Below, one piece after another: positions 20,323-29,374 of a DNA stretch of 64,000 nucleotides. The position numbers and the translations under genes were made by a program. How positions within the stretch are numbered: the stretch's first letter is position 1; each line of letters opens with the position of its first letter. The DNA is from Betaproteobacteria bacterium Ga0077532 (lineage in GTDB: Bacteria; Pseudomonadota; Gammaproteobacteria; Burkholderiales; Ga0077523). The DNA is taken from contig LNEE01000048.1 of the NCBI GenBank assembly GCA_001464895.1, positions 1-64,000 of the forward strand, in the 5' to 3' direction. The notes beneath the pieces were generated by a model, which saw nothing but the letters and a program-made list of their open reading frames with translations, was not told where the DNA came from and did no database searches.

Positions 20323-22335
20323 ATGAGCTTCGTCTCCTTCTCGCCTCTTCCCTGCGCACTCGGGATCGCGGTCTACTGGATAGCGCTCGGCATCCTGGGT
20401 CTCACCCAGCGCGCGGACCGCGAGGCCGGACGCATTCTCTACGCGGCGGGCGCGGCGGGCGGGCTCCTGCTGGCCGTGACGGCGGCTTGGGCGCTCGGCG
20501 ATGCCCCGACGGCGATCCAGTTGCCGCTGGGCCTGCCCGGACTCCCGTTCCATCTGCGCCTCGACAGCCTCTCCGCCTTCTTTCTCGTGCTGCTCGGCCT
20601 CGCCGTCACCGGGATCTCGCTCTTCTCCACCGGCTACTTCATTTCCGGCAGCACGACCAACGACCGCGTCACCTGCCTGCATTACCACTTCTTCCTGGCC
20701 GCGATGGTGTTCGTTCTCCTGGCCGATGACGCGTACATGTTCATGGTCGCCTGGGAATCGATGGCGCTCGTCTCCTACTTCCTCGTCACCTCGGACCATC
20801 GATTCGCCGAGATCCGGAGTGCCGGATTCCTTTATCTCGTGGTCGCACACGTCGGCGCGATGGCCATCCTGCTGTGCTTCGGCGTGCTGCACGGCCCGGA
20901 TGGCGGATACACCTTCGAGGCGATGCGCAATGCGGACCGGACCCCCTTCTGGGCCACGACCGCCTTCCTGCTCGCGCTCGTCGGTTTCGGGGCGAAGGCC
21001 GGTTTCCTCCCGCTGCATGCCTGGCTCCCGGAGGCGCACCCGGCAGCGCCCTCGCCGGTCTCCGCGCTGATGAGCGGCGTGATGCTGAAGACGGCGATCT
21101 ACGGGCTGCTGCGCATCGGCTTCGATCTTCTGCCGATCCAGTACGCCTCGTGGGGCGTGATCGCGCTGGCCCTGGGCCTCGTCACGATGCTCTACGGCGT
21201 GCTGTTCGCTGCGGTGCAGACCGACATGAAGCGTCTGCTCGCCTACTCGTCCATCGAGAACATCGGCCTCGTGCTGGCGGCCATCGGCCTCGCCATCGTC
21301 TTTCGCGTCCATGCGATGCCGGCGCTCGCCGCGCTCGCGCTGTGTGCAGCGCTCTTCCACTGTCTCAATCACGCCCTCTTCAAGAGCCTGCTGTTCCTCG
21401 CCACCGGCGCCGTGATGCACGCGACCTCGCAGCGCAGTCTCGGCCGCCTCGGTGGGCTCATCCATCCGATGCCCTGGGTGGCGGGGGCGGCGCTCGTGGG
21501 TACGCTCGCGATCGCCGGGCTGCCGCCGCTGAACGGCTTCGTGTCGGAGTGGCTGCTGCTGCAGGCCTTCCTCCTTTCGCCGGAGCTGCCCGATCCGTAC
21601 CTCCGCATGCTCGTGCCGGTGGCCACGGCCGCGCTGGTGCTGGCGGCGGCCGTGGCTGCCTACGTGATGGTGAAGTTCTACGGCGTCGTGTTCCTCGGGC
21701 AGCCGCGCGAGCCCTCGCTGCGCTACGCCCACGATGCCGACGTCTGGCAGCGCGCCGGGCTCCTGTTCCTCGTGGCGTGCTGCGTGCTCGCCGGGCTCTT
21801 CCCGGTGACGGTCCTGAACGGGATCGATCATGTCGCCACGGGTCTGCTCGGCCGCGGGATGGGGGACGCCGTGGGCCGCCAGTGGCTCCACGTCACGCCG
21901 GTGTCCGCCGAACGCGCGAGCTACAGCCCCTTGCTCGTTCTGGCCGGCATTCTCGGCGTGGTCTCCGCCGTCTTCCTGTACGTGCGGGTCCGCTATCACA
22001 TGCGCACCCGCCGGGCGCCCCCCTGGGACTGCGGATTCCCGGCGCAGACCTCGCGCATGCAGGACACGGCGGAGGGGTTCGGCCAGCCCATCAAGCAGAT
22101 CTTCGAGCCCTTCTTCCGGATCGAGCGCGAGATGCCTTCGCCGTTCGACGGTGCGCCGCGCTATCGCGCCAGGACCGAGGACAAGCTCTGGTACGTGCTG
22201 TACCTCCCGCTCGTTCGCTTCGTGGAGCGGATCGCGGGCTGGGTCGCGCGACTGCAGCACGGCCGCATCCAGTGGTATCTCGTCTACAGCTTCGCGACGC
22301 TGCTCGCGCTGCTCGTGCTGATCCGGTTCCAGTGA
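20323..22335 (+). CDS. hyfB: HyfB-like proton-translocating subunit of an Ehr/hydrogenase-4-type complex
   Basis: 670 codons, an integral membrane protein of the NuoL/M/N (Mrp antiporter) family. Central transmembrane helices carry the antiporter signature ALVGFGAKAGFLPLHAWLPEAHPAAPSPVSALMSG with the conserved Lys, plus MAWESMALVSYFLV and DMKRLLAYSS. The C-terminal part has WDCGFPAQTSRMQDTAEGF, seen in HyfB but not in NuoL. It is the first gene of the cluster and its stop overlaps the start of hyfC by one base. A TATGAT at about 20293, 30 bases before the start, may be a -10. Role: ion pumping coupled to electron transfer at the inner membrane. Confidence 0.88.
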   Translation: MSFVSFSPLPCALGIAVYWIALGILGLTQRADREAGRILYAAGAAGGLLLAVTAAWALGDAPTAIQLPLGLPGLPFHLRLDSLSAFFLVLLGLAVTGISLFSTGYFISGSTTNDRVTCLHYHFFLAAMVFVLLADDAYMFMVAWESMALVSYFLVTSDHRFAEIRSAGFLYLVVAHVGAMAILLCFGVLHGPDGGYTFEAMRNADRTPFWATTAFLLALVGFGAKAGFLPLHAWLPEAHPAAPSPVSALMSGVMLKTAIYGLLRIGFDLLPIQYASWGVIALALGLVTMLYGVLFAAVQTDMKRLLAYSSIENIGLVLAAIGLAIVFRVHAMPALAALALCAALFHCLNHALFKSLLFLATGAVMHATSQRSLGRLGGLIHPMPWVAGAALVGTLAIAGLPPLNGFVSEWLLLQAFLLSPELPDPYLRMLVPVATAALVLAAAVAAYVMVKFYGVVFLGQPREPSLRYAHDADVWQRAGLLFLVACCVLAGLFPVTVLNGIDHVATGLLGRGMGDAVGRQWLHVTPVSAERASYSPLLVLAGILGVVSAVFLYVRVRYHMRTRRAPPWDCGFPAQTSRMQDTAEGFGQPIKQIFEPFFRIEREMPSPFDGAPRYRARTEDKLWYVLYLPLVRFVERIAGWVARLQHGRIQWYLVYSFATLLALLVLIRFQ

Positions 22336-23288
22336 TGCTGCCCCAGTACGCCCTCTCGCAGCTGCTCGAAGCCCTGTTCGCGGTGGTCGTCGCGCCGCTC
22401 GCCCTCGGCTGGGTCAACCAGTGCCGCGCGTGGCTGCAGAACCGCCGCGGCCCCGGTGTCACGCAGCCCTATCGCGTGATCGCCAAGCTCTTCCGCAAGG
22501 AAGTGGTGCTGGCCCACCAGGCATCGTTCCTGTTCCGCGCAGTGCCGTACGTGGTCTTCGGCTGCATGGTGCTGGCCACGGGCATCGTGCCGATGCTCGC
22601 CACGGCGCTGCCGTTCGCGCCAGCCGCGGATGTCATCGCGCTCGTGGGGTTGCTCGCCCTCGCCCGGATCTTCATGGCGCTCGCCGCGATGGACACCGGG
22701 ACTGCCTTCGGATCGCTCGGCGCGCGGCGCGAGATGCTCGTGGCGGCGCTCGCGGAGCCGGCACTGCTGATGGTGTTCTTCATGCCCTCGCTCATCGCGC
22801 GCTCGACGTCGCTCACAACCATCGTCGAGACGCTGGCGCACCAGCGCGTCGCGGTGCATCCGAGCCTCGCCTTCGCGGCGGTGGCGTTCGTGATGGTGAT
22901 GCTCGCGGAGAACGCCCGCATTCCGGTCGACAACCCCGGCACGCATCTCGAACTGACGATGATCCACGAGGCGACGATCCTGGAGTATTCCGGACGCCAT
23001 CTCGCGCTGATCGAATGGGCGCACGCGCTGAAGCTGCTCGTCTACGCCACCATCGGCATCGCGCTCTTCCTGCCTTGGGGCATCGCCGAGGCGGGCCACT
23101 GGGCCGGATTGCCGACGGCCGTGCTGGCGCTCGTCGCGAAGCTCCTGGTGGGCGGCGCGGCGCTCGCCGTCACCGAGACGGTCTCGGCCAAGCTGCGCAT
23201 CTTCCGCGCGCCGGAGTTCCTGGCCACGGCGTTCCTGATGGCCGTGCTGGGCATGCTCACGCACCTGCTGCTGGAGGGGACCGCGTGA
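22335..23288 (+). CDS. hyfC: HyfC-like membrane subunit (NuoH family)
   Basis: 317 codons. Motifs of the NuoH/HyfC family are visible: LGWVNQCRAWLQNRRGPGV (the RRGP loop near the quinone pocket), QPYRVIAKLFRKE, MLAENARIPVDNPGTHLELTMIH, and about eight hydrophobic segments. The ENxRxPxDxPxTHLELT block is diagnostic. NuoH-like subunits link the membrane antiporter arm to the peripheral electron-transfer arm. Overlaps hyfB by one base (TGATG) and hyfE by four (GTGA), so expression is coupled. Confidence 0.92.
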   Translation: MLPQYALSQLLEALFAVVVAPLALGWVNQCRAWLQNRRGPGVTQPYRVIAKLFRKEVVLAHQASFLFRAVPYVVFGCMVLATGIVPMLATALPFAPAADVIALVGLLALARIFMALAAMDTGTAFGSLGARREMLVAALAEPALLMVFFMPSLIARSTSLTTIVETLAHQRVAVHPSLAFAAVAFVMVMLAENARIPVDNPGTHLELTMIHEATILEYSGRHLALIEWAHALKLLVYATIGIALFLPWGIAEAGHWAGLPTAVLALVAKLLVGGAALAVTETVSAKLRIFRAPEFLATAFLMAVLGMLTHLLLEGTA

Positions 23289-23956
23289 GCTTCGCCAATC
23301 AGCTCGTCGATCTGATCGCGGCGCTGCTGCTGCTGACCTCGTTCGCGATGCTTGCGCAGCGGCGGCTGACGGCGCTCGTGGATCTGCTCGCGCTGCAGGG
23401 TGTGCTGCTGACCGCTGCGACGCTGGTCGCCGCATGGGTCACCGGTCACGCCCATCTGTACCTCTCCGCGCTGCTCAGCCTCGTCCTCAAGGTCGTCGTG
23501 CTGCCGACGTTGCTGCGGCGACTCGTGCGACGCCTCGATCTGCAGTGGGACCGCGAGGCGCTCGTGAACACGCCGACCACGATGCTGGTCGGCATCGTTC
23601 TCGTGATCGTCGCGTTCAACCTCGCGCTGCCCATCTCGGCACTGTCGGGCACCATCCTCCGCGGCGCCCTCGGCATCGCGCTGGCGAGCGTGCTGCTCGC
23701 CTTCCTCATGATGATCACGCGCCGCAAGGCGGTCTCGCAGGTGATCGGCTTTCTCGCGATGGAGAACGGGCTCTTCTTCGCCGCGACGAGCGTCACGTAC
23801 GGGATGCCGATGATCGTGGAACTGGGCATCGCGCTCGACGTGCTGGTGGCGGCCTTCGTCTTCGGCATCTTCTTCTTCCGTATCCGCGAGACCTTCGACA
23901 GCCTCGACACGCGCCATCTGGAGACGCGTCCGGCGGGCGAGGGGGAGGACGTCTGA
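23285..23956 (+). CDS. hyfE: HyfE-like membrane subunit
   Basis: 223 codons from GTG 23285, overlapping the hyfC stop. Six to seven hydrophobic helices; the C-terminal half resembles NuoK/MrpC-type proteins (VSQVIGFLAMENGLFFAATSV, MPMIVELGIALDVLVAAFVFGIF). HyfE combines MrpC-like and extra helices, and 223 residues is the usual length. The short tail is charged (RIRETFDSLDTRHLE). Forms part of the membrane arm next to HyfB and HyfF. Confidence 0.88.
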   Translation: MSFANQLVDLIAALLLLTSFAMLAQRRLTALVDLLALQGVLLTAATLVAAWVTGHAHLYLSALLSLVLKVVVLPTLLRRLVRRLDLQWDREALVNTPTTMLVGIVLVIVAFNLALPISALSGTILRGALGIALASVLLAFLMMITRRKAVSQVIGFLAMENGLFFAATSVTYGMPMIVELGIALDVLVAAFVFGIFFFRIRETFDSLDTRHLETRPAGEGEDV

Positions 23957-25407
23957 TGCCGGAACTCGCGCTCCTGCTGCTCCTGCCGCTCGCGGGTGCG
24001 GTGACGTTCGCCTTCCTCGGCGCATCGGCGCGCGCACCCGAGGCCAATGCGGCGTTCTCCGGCTTCACGGCGCTCGCGGCGGTTGTGCTCGCGATCCGCG
24101 TGCTCGCCGAGGGACCGCAGCTCGCGATGCGCGATCTCTTCCACGTCGACGCCTTCAGCGTGCTCCTCGTGGCGCTCACCGCCCTGGTCGGCTTCACGAC
24201 GTCGTTGTTCAGCCGGCCGTACATGCGCAACGAGGTGGCGGCGGGCCGCGTGGGGCCGACGGCGCTGCGGCTCTACCACGCGATGTACCAGCTGTTCGTC
24301 GCCACGATGCTGCTGGCGCTCACGACGAACAACATCGGGATCCTCTGGGTTGCGATGGAGACCGCGACCCTCACGACGGTGCTGCTCGTGAGCCTCTACC
24401 GGACGCCGGCCAGCGTCCGGGCGGCATGGAAGTACTTCATCCTCTGCGGGGTCGGGATCGCGCAGGCGCTGTTCGGCACCATCCTGCTCTACCTGGCGGC
24501 GGAGCGCGTCCTCGGCGGTGGCGGCACCGCGCTGCTCTGGACGCAGCTCGAAGGGGTCAAGGACCAGCTGGAACCCTCGGTGGTCACGATCGCGTTCGTG
24601 TTCCTGCTGGTGGGATACGGCACGAAGGCGGGACTCGTCCCACTGCACAACTGGCTGCCGGATGCACATGCCGAGGGCCCGACGCCGATCACTGCGGTGT
24701 TGTCGGGCCTGCTGCTCAACGTGGCGCTCTACGCGATCGCGCGGAGCAAGGTCCTCGCGGACGGCGCGCTGGGAACGCCTCTGGCAGGCAACCTCATGAT
24801 GGGGTTCGGGCTGCTGACGGTGGTCGTCGCGGCATTCATGACGTTGCGACAGACCGACGTGAAGCGCCTGTTCGGCTATTCGTCCGTGGAGCACATGGGG
24901 CTCATCACGTTCGCCTTCGGCATCGGGGGCGCAGCGGCGACCTTCGCAGGGCTGTTGCACATGACCGTGCATTCGCTCACCAAGTCCGCCATCTTCTTCG
25001 CCGTGGGGCACGCCACGCAGAAGGCCGGCACGCAGGTCATCGACGAGATCCGCGGCCTCGTGCACACCAGCCCCGCCGTGGGCTGGGGTCTGATGCTGGG
25101 CGGGATCGCGATCCTCGGCATGCCGCCCTTCGGCGTGTTTGCGGCGGAGTTCCTGCTGCTCACCACTGCGATGAGCGCGCAGCCCTGGGCGGCACTGGTG
25201 CTGTTGGTCGCCCTCGCCGTGTCGTTCGCCGGCATCCTGTGGCGGGTGCAGGCGATGGTGTTCGGGGCGCCGAACCTGAAGCCCCTGCTGCATCGACCGG
25301 CGATCCTGCCGGTGTTCGTGCACCTCGGGCTCACGCTGCTGCTGGGTTTCTATCTCCCGCCTTTCCTCGCGACGTGGTACCGCGAGGCGGCCCGGCTCAT
25401 CGGCTGA
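23956..25407 (+). CDS. hyfF: HyfF-like proton-translocating subunit
   Basis: 483 codons, the second antiporter-like subunit of the complex. Conserved features are MATETATLTTVLLVSLYRTP-like WVAMETATLTTVLL, GYGTKAGLVPLHNWLPDAHAEGPTPITAVLSG with the functional Lys, and RQTDVKRLFGYSSVEHMG. About 14 transmembrane helices. Starts in TGATG overlap with hyfE. Two antiporter-like subunits (HyfB and HyfF) with HyfC and HyfE define a multi-subunit hydrogenase-4/Ehr membrane domain, larger than that of group 4a formate hydrogenlyase. Confidence 0.92.
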   Translation: MPELALLLLLPLAGAVTFAFLGASARAPEANAAFSGFTALAAVVLAIRVLAEGPQLAMRDLFHVDAFSVLLVALTALVGFTTSLFSRPYMRNEVAAGRVGPTALRLYHAMYQLFVATMLLALTTNNIGILWVAMETATLTTVLLVSLYRTPASVRAAWKYFILCGVGIAQALFGTILLYLAAERVLGGGGTALLWTQLEGVKDQLEPSVVTIAFVFLLVGYGTKAGLVPLHNWLPDAHAEGPTPITAVLSGLLLNVALYAIARSKVLADGALGTPLAGNLMMGFGLLTVVVAAFMTLRQTDVKRLFGYSSVEHMGLITFAFGIGGAAATFAGLLHMTVHSLTKSAIFFAVGHATQKAGTQVIDEIRGLVHTSPAVGWGLMLGGIAILGMPPFGVFAAEFLLLTTAMSAQPWAALVLLVALAVSFAGILWRVQAMVFGAPNLKPLLHRPAILPVFVHLGLTLLLGFYLPPFLATWYREAARLIG

Positions 25408-25410
25408 CCC

Positions 25411-26958
25411 ATGCGCCTCGCCGATCTTCCCTTCCCGTTCGAATCCGCCCCGGGGCCGGCGGCCGTCGGTTTCGCCGAGGTGATGGCCGACCAGTGGCAG
25501 GTCACCGCGGGCCGCCTCCGGTCGGCGGGTGCCACGCTCGTGGCGCTGTGGGCGGCCGACCGGCGCGACCTGCATGACGGCTTCGAGATCCGCGCGGCGT
25601 ACGCCCTCGAGGATGGCCTCGCATGTCTGCGATTGTCGCTGCCTGCGGAGGCCCCGGATTATCCCGACCTGGGCGAGCACTTCCCGGCGGCGGGACGCAT
25701 GCAGCGCGCGGCGTTCGACCTGACGGGCGTGGCACCGCTCGATCCAGCGGACGGTCGCCCCTGGCTGCGGCACGGCGCGTGGCCCGCGGGCGCGCATCCC
25801 CTGCGGCGGGACGTGGTCGCGCGGAGCGTCTGGCCCGCGGTGCCCGACGACTACAACTTCGTGAGCGTCTCGGGAGACGGCGTCCACGAGATCCCCGTCG
25901 GTCCGGTGCACGCGGGCACCATCGAGCCCGGCCATTTCCGGTTCTCGGTGGTGGGGGAGCGCGTGCTGCGCCTCGAAGCGCGGCTGGGCTACAAGCACAA
26001 GGGTATCGAGAAGCGCTTCGAGTCGATGACGCTCGACGAGGGCGTGGCGCTGGCCGGACGCGTGAGCGGCGACTCGACGGTGGCGTTCGCTTGGGCCTAC
26101 GCGATGGCCGTCGAACAGCTCACCGGGGCGACGATTCCCCCGCGCGCGGCGGCGCTTCGCGCGATGCTCCTCGAGCGGGAACGGGTGGCCAGCCACCTCG
26201 GGGATCTCGGCGCGCTCGGCAACGACGCCGGCTTCGCCTTCGGGCTCGCGCAATTCTCCCGCCTGAAGGAGGACTGGCTGCGGCTGAACGCGCGTTTCTG
26301 GGGACATCGCTATCTGATGGACCGGATCGTCCCCGGGGGGCTGACGGACGATCTCGACGACGCCCATCTGCCGGTGCTGGCCCGGCAGGTCCACGATCTG
26401 GCGGATGAGGTCGCGCGGCTGCGTCGCATCTACGACGACCACGCCGGACTGCAGGACCGCCTGCGCGATTGCGGTGTCGTGTCGAACGACCTGGCGCAGC
26501 GGCTCGGCCTGACGGGGCTCGCGGCGCGGGCGAGCGGGATGGCCGTGGACCTGCGTGTGGGTTGTGCCGTGCCGCCCTACGACGGGCTCGACGTGCGCTG
26601 CGCCACGCGCCCGGAAGGCGATGTTGCGGCCCGCGCGGCGGTCCGGTTCGACGAGGTGACCGAATCGCTGCGCCTGATTGGTCTGCTCGCGGAGACGCTG
26701 CCCGATGGCCCCACGCGCGTCGCGGTGCCGTCGGCGCGGCAGGGGTCCTGCGGCATCGGGCGCGTCGAGGGCTGGCGCGGCGAGGTGCTGGTGTTCGTGG
26801 AGGCCGGTGCGGATGAGCGGATACGGCGCTGCCATCCGCACGATCCGTCGTGGCAGAACTGGCCCTTGCTGGAACATGCGATCCTCGGGAACATCGTCCC
26901 CGACTTCCCGCTCATCAACAAGTCGTTCAACCTGAGTTACAGCGGGGTGGACCTGTGA
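25411..26958 (+). CDS. hyfG: HyfG-like large subunit lacking NiFe ligands (Ehr catalytic-like subunit)
   Basis: 515 codons. A NuoC-like N-terminal domain (residues 1-150, [15 protein letters not shown]-type block) is fused to a NuoD/hydrogenase large-subunit domain ([48 protein letters not shown]). The position of the hydrogenase motif RxCGxC is RVSGDS (217-222) and the C-terminus ends [15 protein letters not shown] instead of a DPCxxC motif. All four NiFe-ligand cysteines are therefore absent. Known: Ehr complexes share this loss. Inference: not a hydrogenase; perhaps quinone or another redox carrier is handled, as in complex I. It follows hyfF by 3 bases. Confidence 0.88.
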   Translation: MRLADLPFPFESAPGPAAVGFAEVMADQWQVTAGRLRSAGATLVALWAADRRDLHDGFEIRAAYALEDGLACLRLSLPAEAPDYPDLGEHFPAAGRMQRAAFDLTGVAPLDPADGRPWLRHGAWPAGAHPLRRDVVARSVWPAVPDDYNFVSVSGDGVHEIPVGPVHAGTIEPGHFRFSVVGERVLRLEARLGYKHKGIEKRFESMTLDEGVALAGRVSGDSTVAFAWAYAMAVEQLTGATIPPRAAALRAMLLERERVASHLGDLGALGNDAGFAFGLAQFSRLKEDWLRLNARFWGHRYLMDRIVPGGLTDDLDDAHLPVLARQVHDLADEVARLRRIYDDHAGLQDRLRDCGVVSNDLAQRLGLTGLAARASGMAVDLRVGCAVPPYDGLDVRCATRPEGDVAARAAVRFDEVTESLRLIGLLAETLPDGPTRVAVPSARQGSCGIGRVEGWRGEVLVFVEAGADERIRRCHPHDPSWQNWPLLEHAILGNIVPDFPLINKSFNLSYSGVDL

Positions 26959-27002
26959 TGGCATCCCTCGTCCCCGACCGGACCCGAACGAGCCCCTGAG
27001 CC

Positions 27003-27515
27003 GTGCAGCACATCCTTCGACAGATCGCCCGGACGGGCATCGTGACCGAGGCCTATCCCGAGGCCGACGAATCCCTGCGCGCGACGACGGAACGCCTGCA
27101 ACGGGAGGTGCTGGCGGCCTTCGACGGCGCGCTCGTCATCCGCCATGTCGATGCGGGTTCGTGCAACGGCTGCGAGTTGGAGATCCACGCGGCGAACAAT
27201 CCGTATCACAACCTCGAGGGGCTCGGGATCCGCTTCGCGGCGAGCCCCCGCCACGCGGATCTGCTGCTCGTCACGGGGCCGGTGTCGCGGCACATGGAGG
27301 AAGCGCTGAAGCGCACGTACGACGCGATGCCCGCGCCGAAGCTCGTCGTCGCGATCGGGGATTGCGGCTGCACCGGCGGCATTTTCGGGGAGAGCTATGC
27401 GAGCTGCGGCCGGGTGTCGAACGTGATCCCCGTGGACGTCGCCGTGCCGGGCTGTCCGCCCACGCCGGTGGCGATCATGCAGGGCATCCTCACCGCGATC
27501 GCGAGGGCGCGGTGA
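27003..27515 (+). CDS. hyfI: HyfI-like [4Fe-4S] small subunit (NuoB family)
   Basis: 170 codons from GTG 27003, 44 bases after hyfG. The four cysteines of the proximal [4Fe-4S] cluster (N2 equivalent) are intact: Cys54 and Cys57 (SCNGCELE), Cys121 (GDCGC) and Cys151 (PGCPPTP). NuoB-type fold; passes electrons to the large-subunit active site. No HyfA/HyfH ferredoxin-like subunit or NADH/formate module is encoded in the window, so the electron donor is unknown. The end overlaps the ubiA start by four bases (GTGA). Confidence 0.9.
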   Translation: MQHILRQIARTGIVTEAYPEADESLRATTERLQREVLAAFDGALVIRHVDAGSCNGCELEIHAANNPYHNLEGLGIRFAASPRHADLLLVTGPVSRHMEEALKRTYDAMPAPKLVVAIGDCGCTGGIFGESYASCGRVSNVIPVDVAVPGCPPTPVAIMQGILTAIARAR

Positions 27516-28438
27516 GCACGCACGTTTCGCCCTCGCCGGGTGGTGGAGGCGTGTCGTTCCGGCAACGGCTCGGGCTGTACTTCCGCCTGACGCGGCTCGA
27601 CAAGCCCATCGGAACGTTGCTGCTGGCGTGGCCGACGCTGTGGGCGCTCTGGATCGCCGGCGCCGGACGGCCCGACTGGAAGGTCGTGCTCATCTTCATG
27701 GCCGGAACGCTGCTGATGCGATCGGCCGGCTGTGCGATGAACGATTACGCCGACCGGGATTTCGATCCGCACGTGGCGCGTACGAAGCATCGTCCGCTGG
27801 CGGCACGTGCGATCTCGACGAAGGAGGCGCTCGCCATCGCCGGGGGCCTGTCGCTCGTCGCGTTCCTGCTCATCATGCCGCTCAACGGGCTGACGATCGC
27901 CCTGTCGTTCCCGGCGCTGGCCCTGGCGGCGTCGTACCCCTTCTTCAAGCGCTTCTTCGCGATCCCGCAGGCGTACCTGGGCATCGCGTTCGGCTTCGGG
28001 ATCCCCATGGCGTTCGCGGCGCTCACGGGGGCGGTGCCGCCGATCGCGTGGGTGCTGCTGCTCGCTAACGTCTTCTGGACCATCGGCTACGACACGGAGT
28101 ACGCGATGGTCGACCGCGCGGACGATGTCCGCATCGGCATCCGGACGTCGGCGCTGCTCTTCGGGCGCTTCGATGTGGCGGCCGTGGGGATCTGTCACGG
28201 GGTGTTCCTGCTGATCCTCGCGGGTTGCGGCGTGCACATCGGGCTCGGGCCGGCGTGGTTCGCCGGGCTCGCGGTGGCGGGCGTCATGCTGGCCCGGCAG
28301 GTCTGGAGCATCCGCAGCCGGGATCCCGCGGCCTGTTTCCGCGCCTTCCTGCACAACAACCGCGTGGGCGGCACCGTGTTCGCGGGGCTCGCCGCCGACG
28401 CCCTCATCTTCGGGAGCGATGCTTGGAACTGGGTCTGA
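27512..28438 (+). CDS. ubiA: 4-Hydroxybenzoate polyprenyltransferase UbiA
   Basis: 308 codons from GTG 27512, with a longer frame open upstream that is not real. A membrane prenyltransferase with eight to nine helices and both aspartate-rich motifs: NDYADRDFD (first, near residue 75) and [13 protein letters not shown] (second). [10 protein letters not shown] follows motif one as in UbiA. Catalyses the prenylation of 4-hydroxybenzoate, the first committed ubiquinone step, at the inner membrane. Overlaps hyfI by four bases, so the gene is translated as part of the Ehr operon. Overlaps the downstream SDR start by 16 bases. Confidence 0.95.
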   Translation: MSTHVSPSPGGGGVSFRQRLGLYFRLTRLDKPIGTLLLAWPTLWALWIAGAGRPDWKVVLIFMAGTLLMRSAGCAMNDYADRDFDPHVARTKHRPLAARAISTKEALAIAGGLSLVAFLLIMPLNGLTIALSFPALALAASYPFFKRFFAIPQAYLGIAFGFGIPMAFAALTGAVPPIAWVLLLANVFWTIGYDTEYAMVDRADDVRIGIRTSALLFGRFDVAAVGICHGVFLLILAGCGVHIGLGPAWFAGLAVAGVMLARQVWSIRSRDPAACFRAFLHNNRVGGTVFAGLAADALIFGSDAWNWV

Positions 28439-29211
28439 CGGGCAAGGTGGTGGTGGTGACGGGCGCGAGCCGCGGGATCGGGTTCGCCTGTGCGGCGGCG
28501 TTCCTGCAGGAGGGCGCGCGGGTGGCCATCGTGTCGCGCGACGCGGGGCGACTGGAGCACGCTGCGGCCCGTCTGCACTCCGCCGGCGACTATCCCCCGG
28601 CCGCGATCGTGGCCGACCTGACCCGCCCCGACGAGGCGAAGCGCATGGCCGAGGAGGTCTACGAGACGCTGGGCGCGACCGAGATCCTCGTGAACTCGGC
28701 CGGCGCAGCGAAGCGCTATCTGCCCGACGAACTCGACGCGTCGGCGTGGCATGCGGCGATGGAAGCCAAGTACTTCACCTACATCCACGCCATGGATGCC
28801 CTGCTGCCGGCGATCGTGAAGCGCGGTGGCGGGGCGGTGGTGAACGTGATCGGCATGGGCGGCAAGGTGGCCGGACCGATGCACCTTCCGGGCGGCGCAG
28901 CGAACTCCGCGCTCATGCTGGCGACCGTGGGCCTTGCGAGCGTCTACGGGCCGAAGCGGGTGCGGATCAACGCCCTGAATCCCGGGGCCGTGCGCGGGGA
29001 ACGGCTGTCCGAAGCGTTGCGCCTCGAGTCCGGGGCCCGGGGCGTGCCGGAGGATGAACTCCTGCGGATGGGTGAGGCCAGGGTCCCGCTGGGTCGCTAT
29101 GCCACGGACGACGACATCGCCCAGGTCGCCCTTTTCCTGGCCTCCGAGCGGGCCGCGTACGTCACGGGTGCCGTGATCCCGATGGACGGCGGACTGAACC
29201 CTGTTCTCTGA
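28423..29211 (+). CDS. SDR-fold protein lacking the catalytic Ser-Tyr-Lys triad
   Basis: 262 codons from TTG 28423 (M-E-L-G-L-T-G-K); the frame overlaps the end of ubiA by 16 bases. The N-terminal Rossmann signature [10 protein letters not shown] (NAD(P)-binding) and NSAG (about residue 87) are present. Where classical SDRs have Y-x-x-x-K, this protein has Asn161 and Met165 (GGAANSALM), and the catalytic Ser region reads VNVIGMGG. The C-terminus [15 protein letters not shown] is typical. Known: some SDR-fold proteins have lost oxidoreductase activity or use other chemistry. Inference: nucleotide-binding but non-classical; substrate unknown. The position between ubiA and ubiD is suggestive of a quinone or aromatic role. 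Confidence 0.85.
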   Translation: MELGLTGKVVVVTGASRGIGFACAAAFLQEGARVAIVSRDAGRLEHAAARLHSAGDYPPAAIVADLTRPDEAKRMAEEVYETLGATEILVNSAGAAKRYLPDELDASAWHAAMEAKYFTYIHAMDALLPAIVKRGGGAVVNVIGMGGKVAGPMHLPGGAANSALMLATVGLASVYGPKRVRINALNPGAVRGERLSEALRLESGARGVPEDELLRMGEARVPLGRYATDDDIAQVALFLASERAAYVTGAVIPMDGGLNPVL

Positions 29212-29374
29212 GCGGCGTCCATCGCGCGGCAGTTGCTGATGCGCGTCGCGGCCGGGAGCGGAGGTCTCCGCCCAAGGCTCGACGAATGCCCCCCTGTTCC
29301 AGCCGGTCAGCGGTGCGACATGCGGGCCGCGAGACGGTGCCGCCAGGCCGGCGTACTTCCCTGAGGACTTCCCG

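Noticed and set aside
17801-20359. 852-codon minus-strand frame opposite recG
   Set aside because: RecG on the plus strand has all helicase motifs; the antisense product has none.
23446-26964. 1172-codon minus-strand frame opposite hyfE, hyfF and hyfG
   Set aside because: Antisense to three recognised membrane or redox subunits; His/Arg-rich, low-complexity product.
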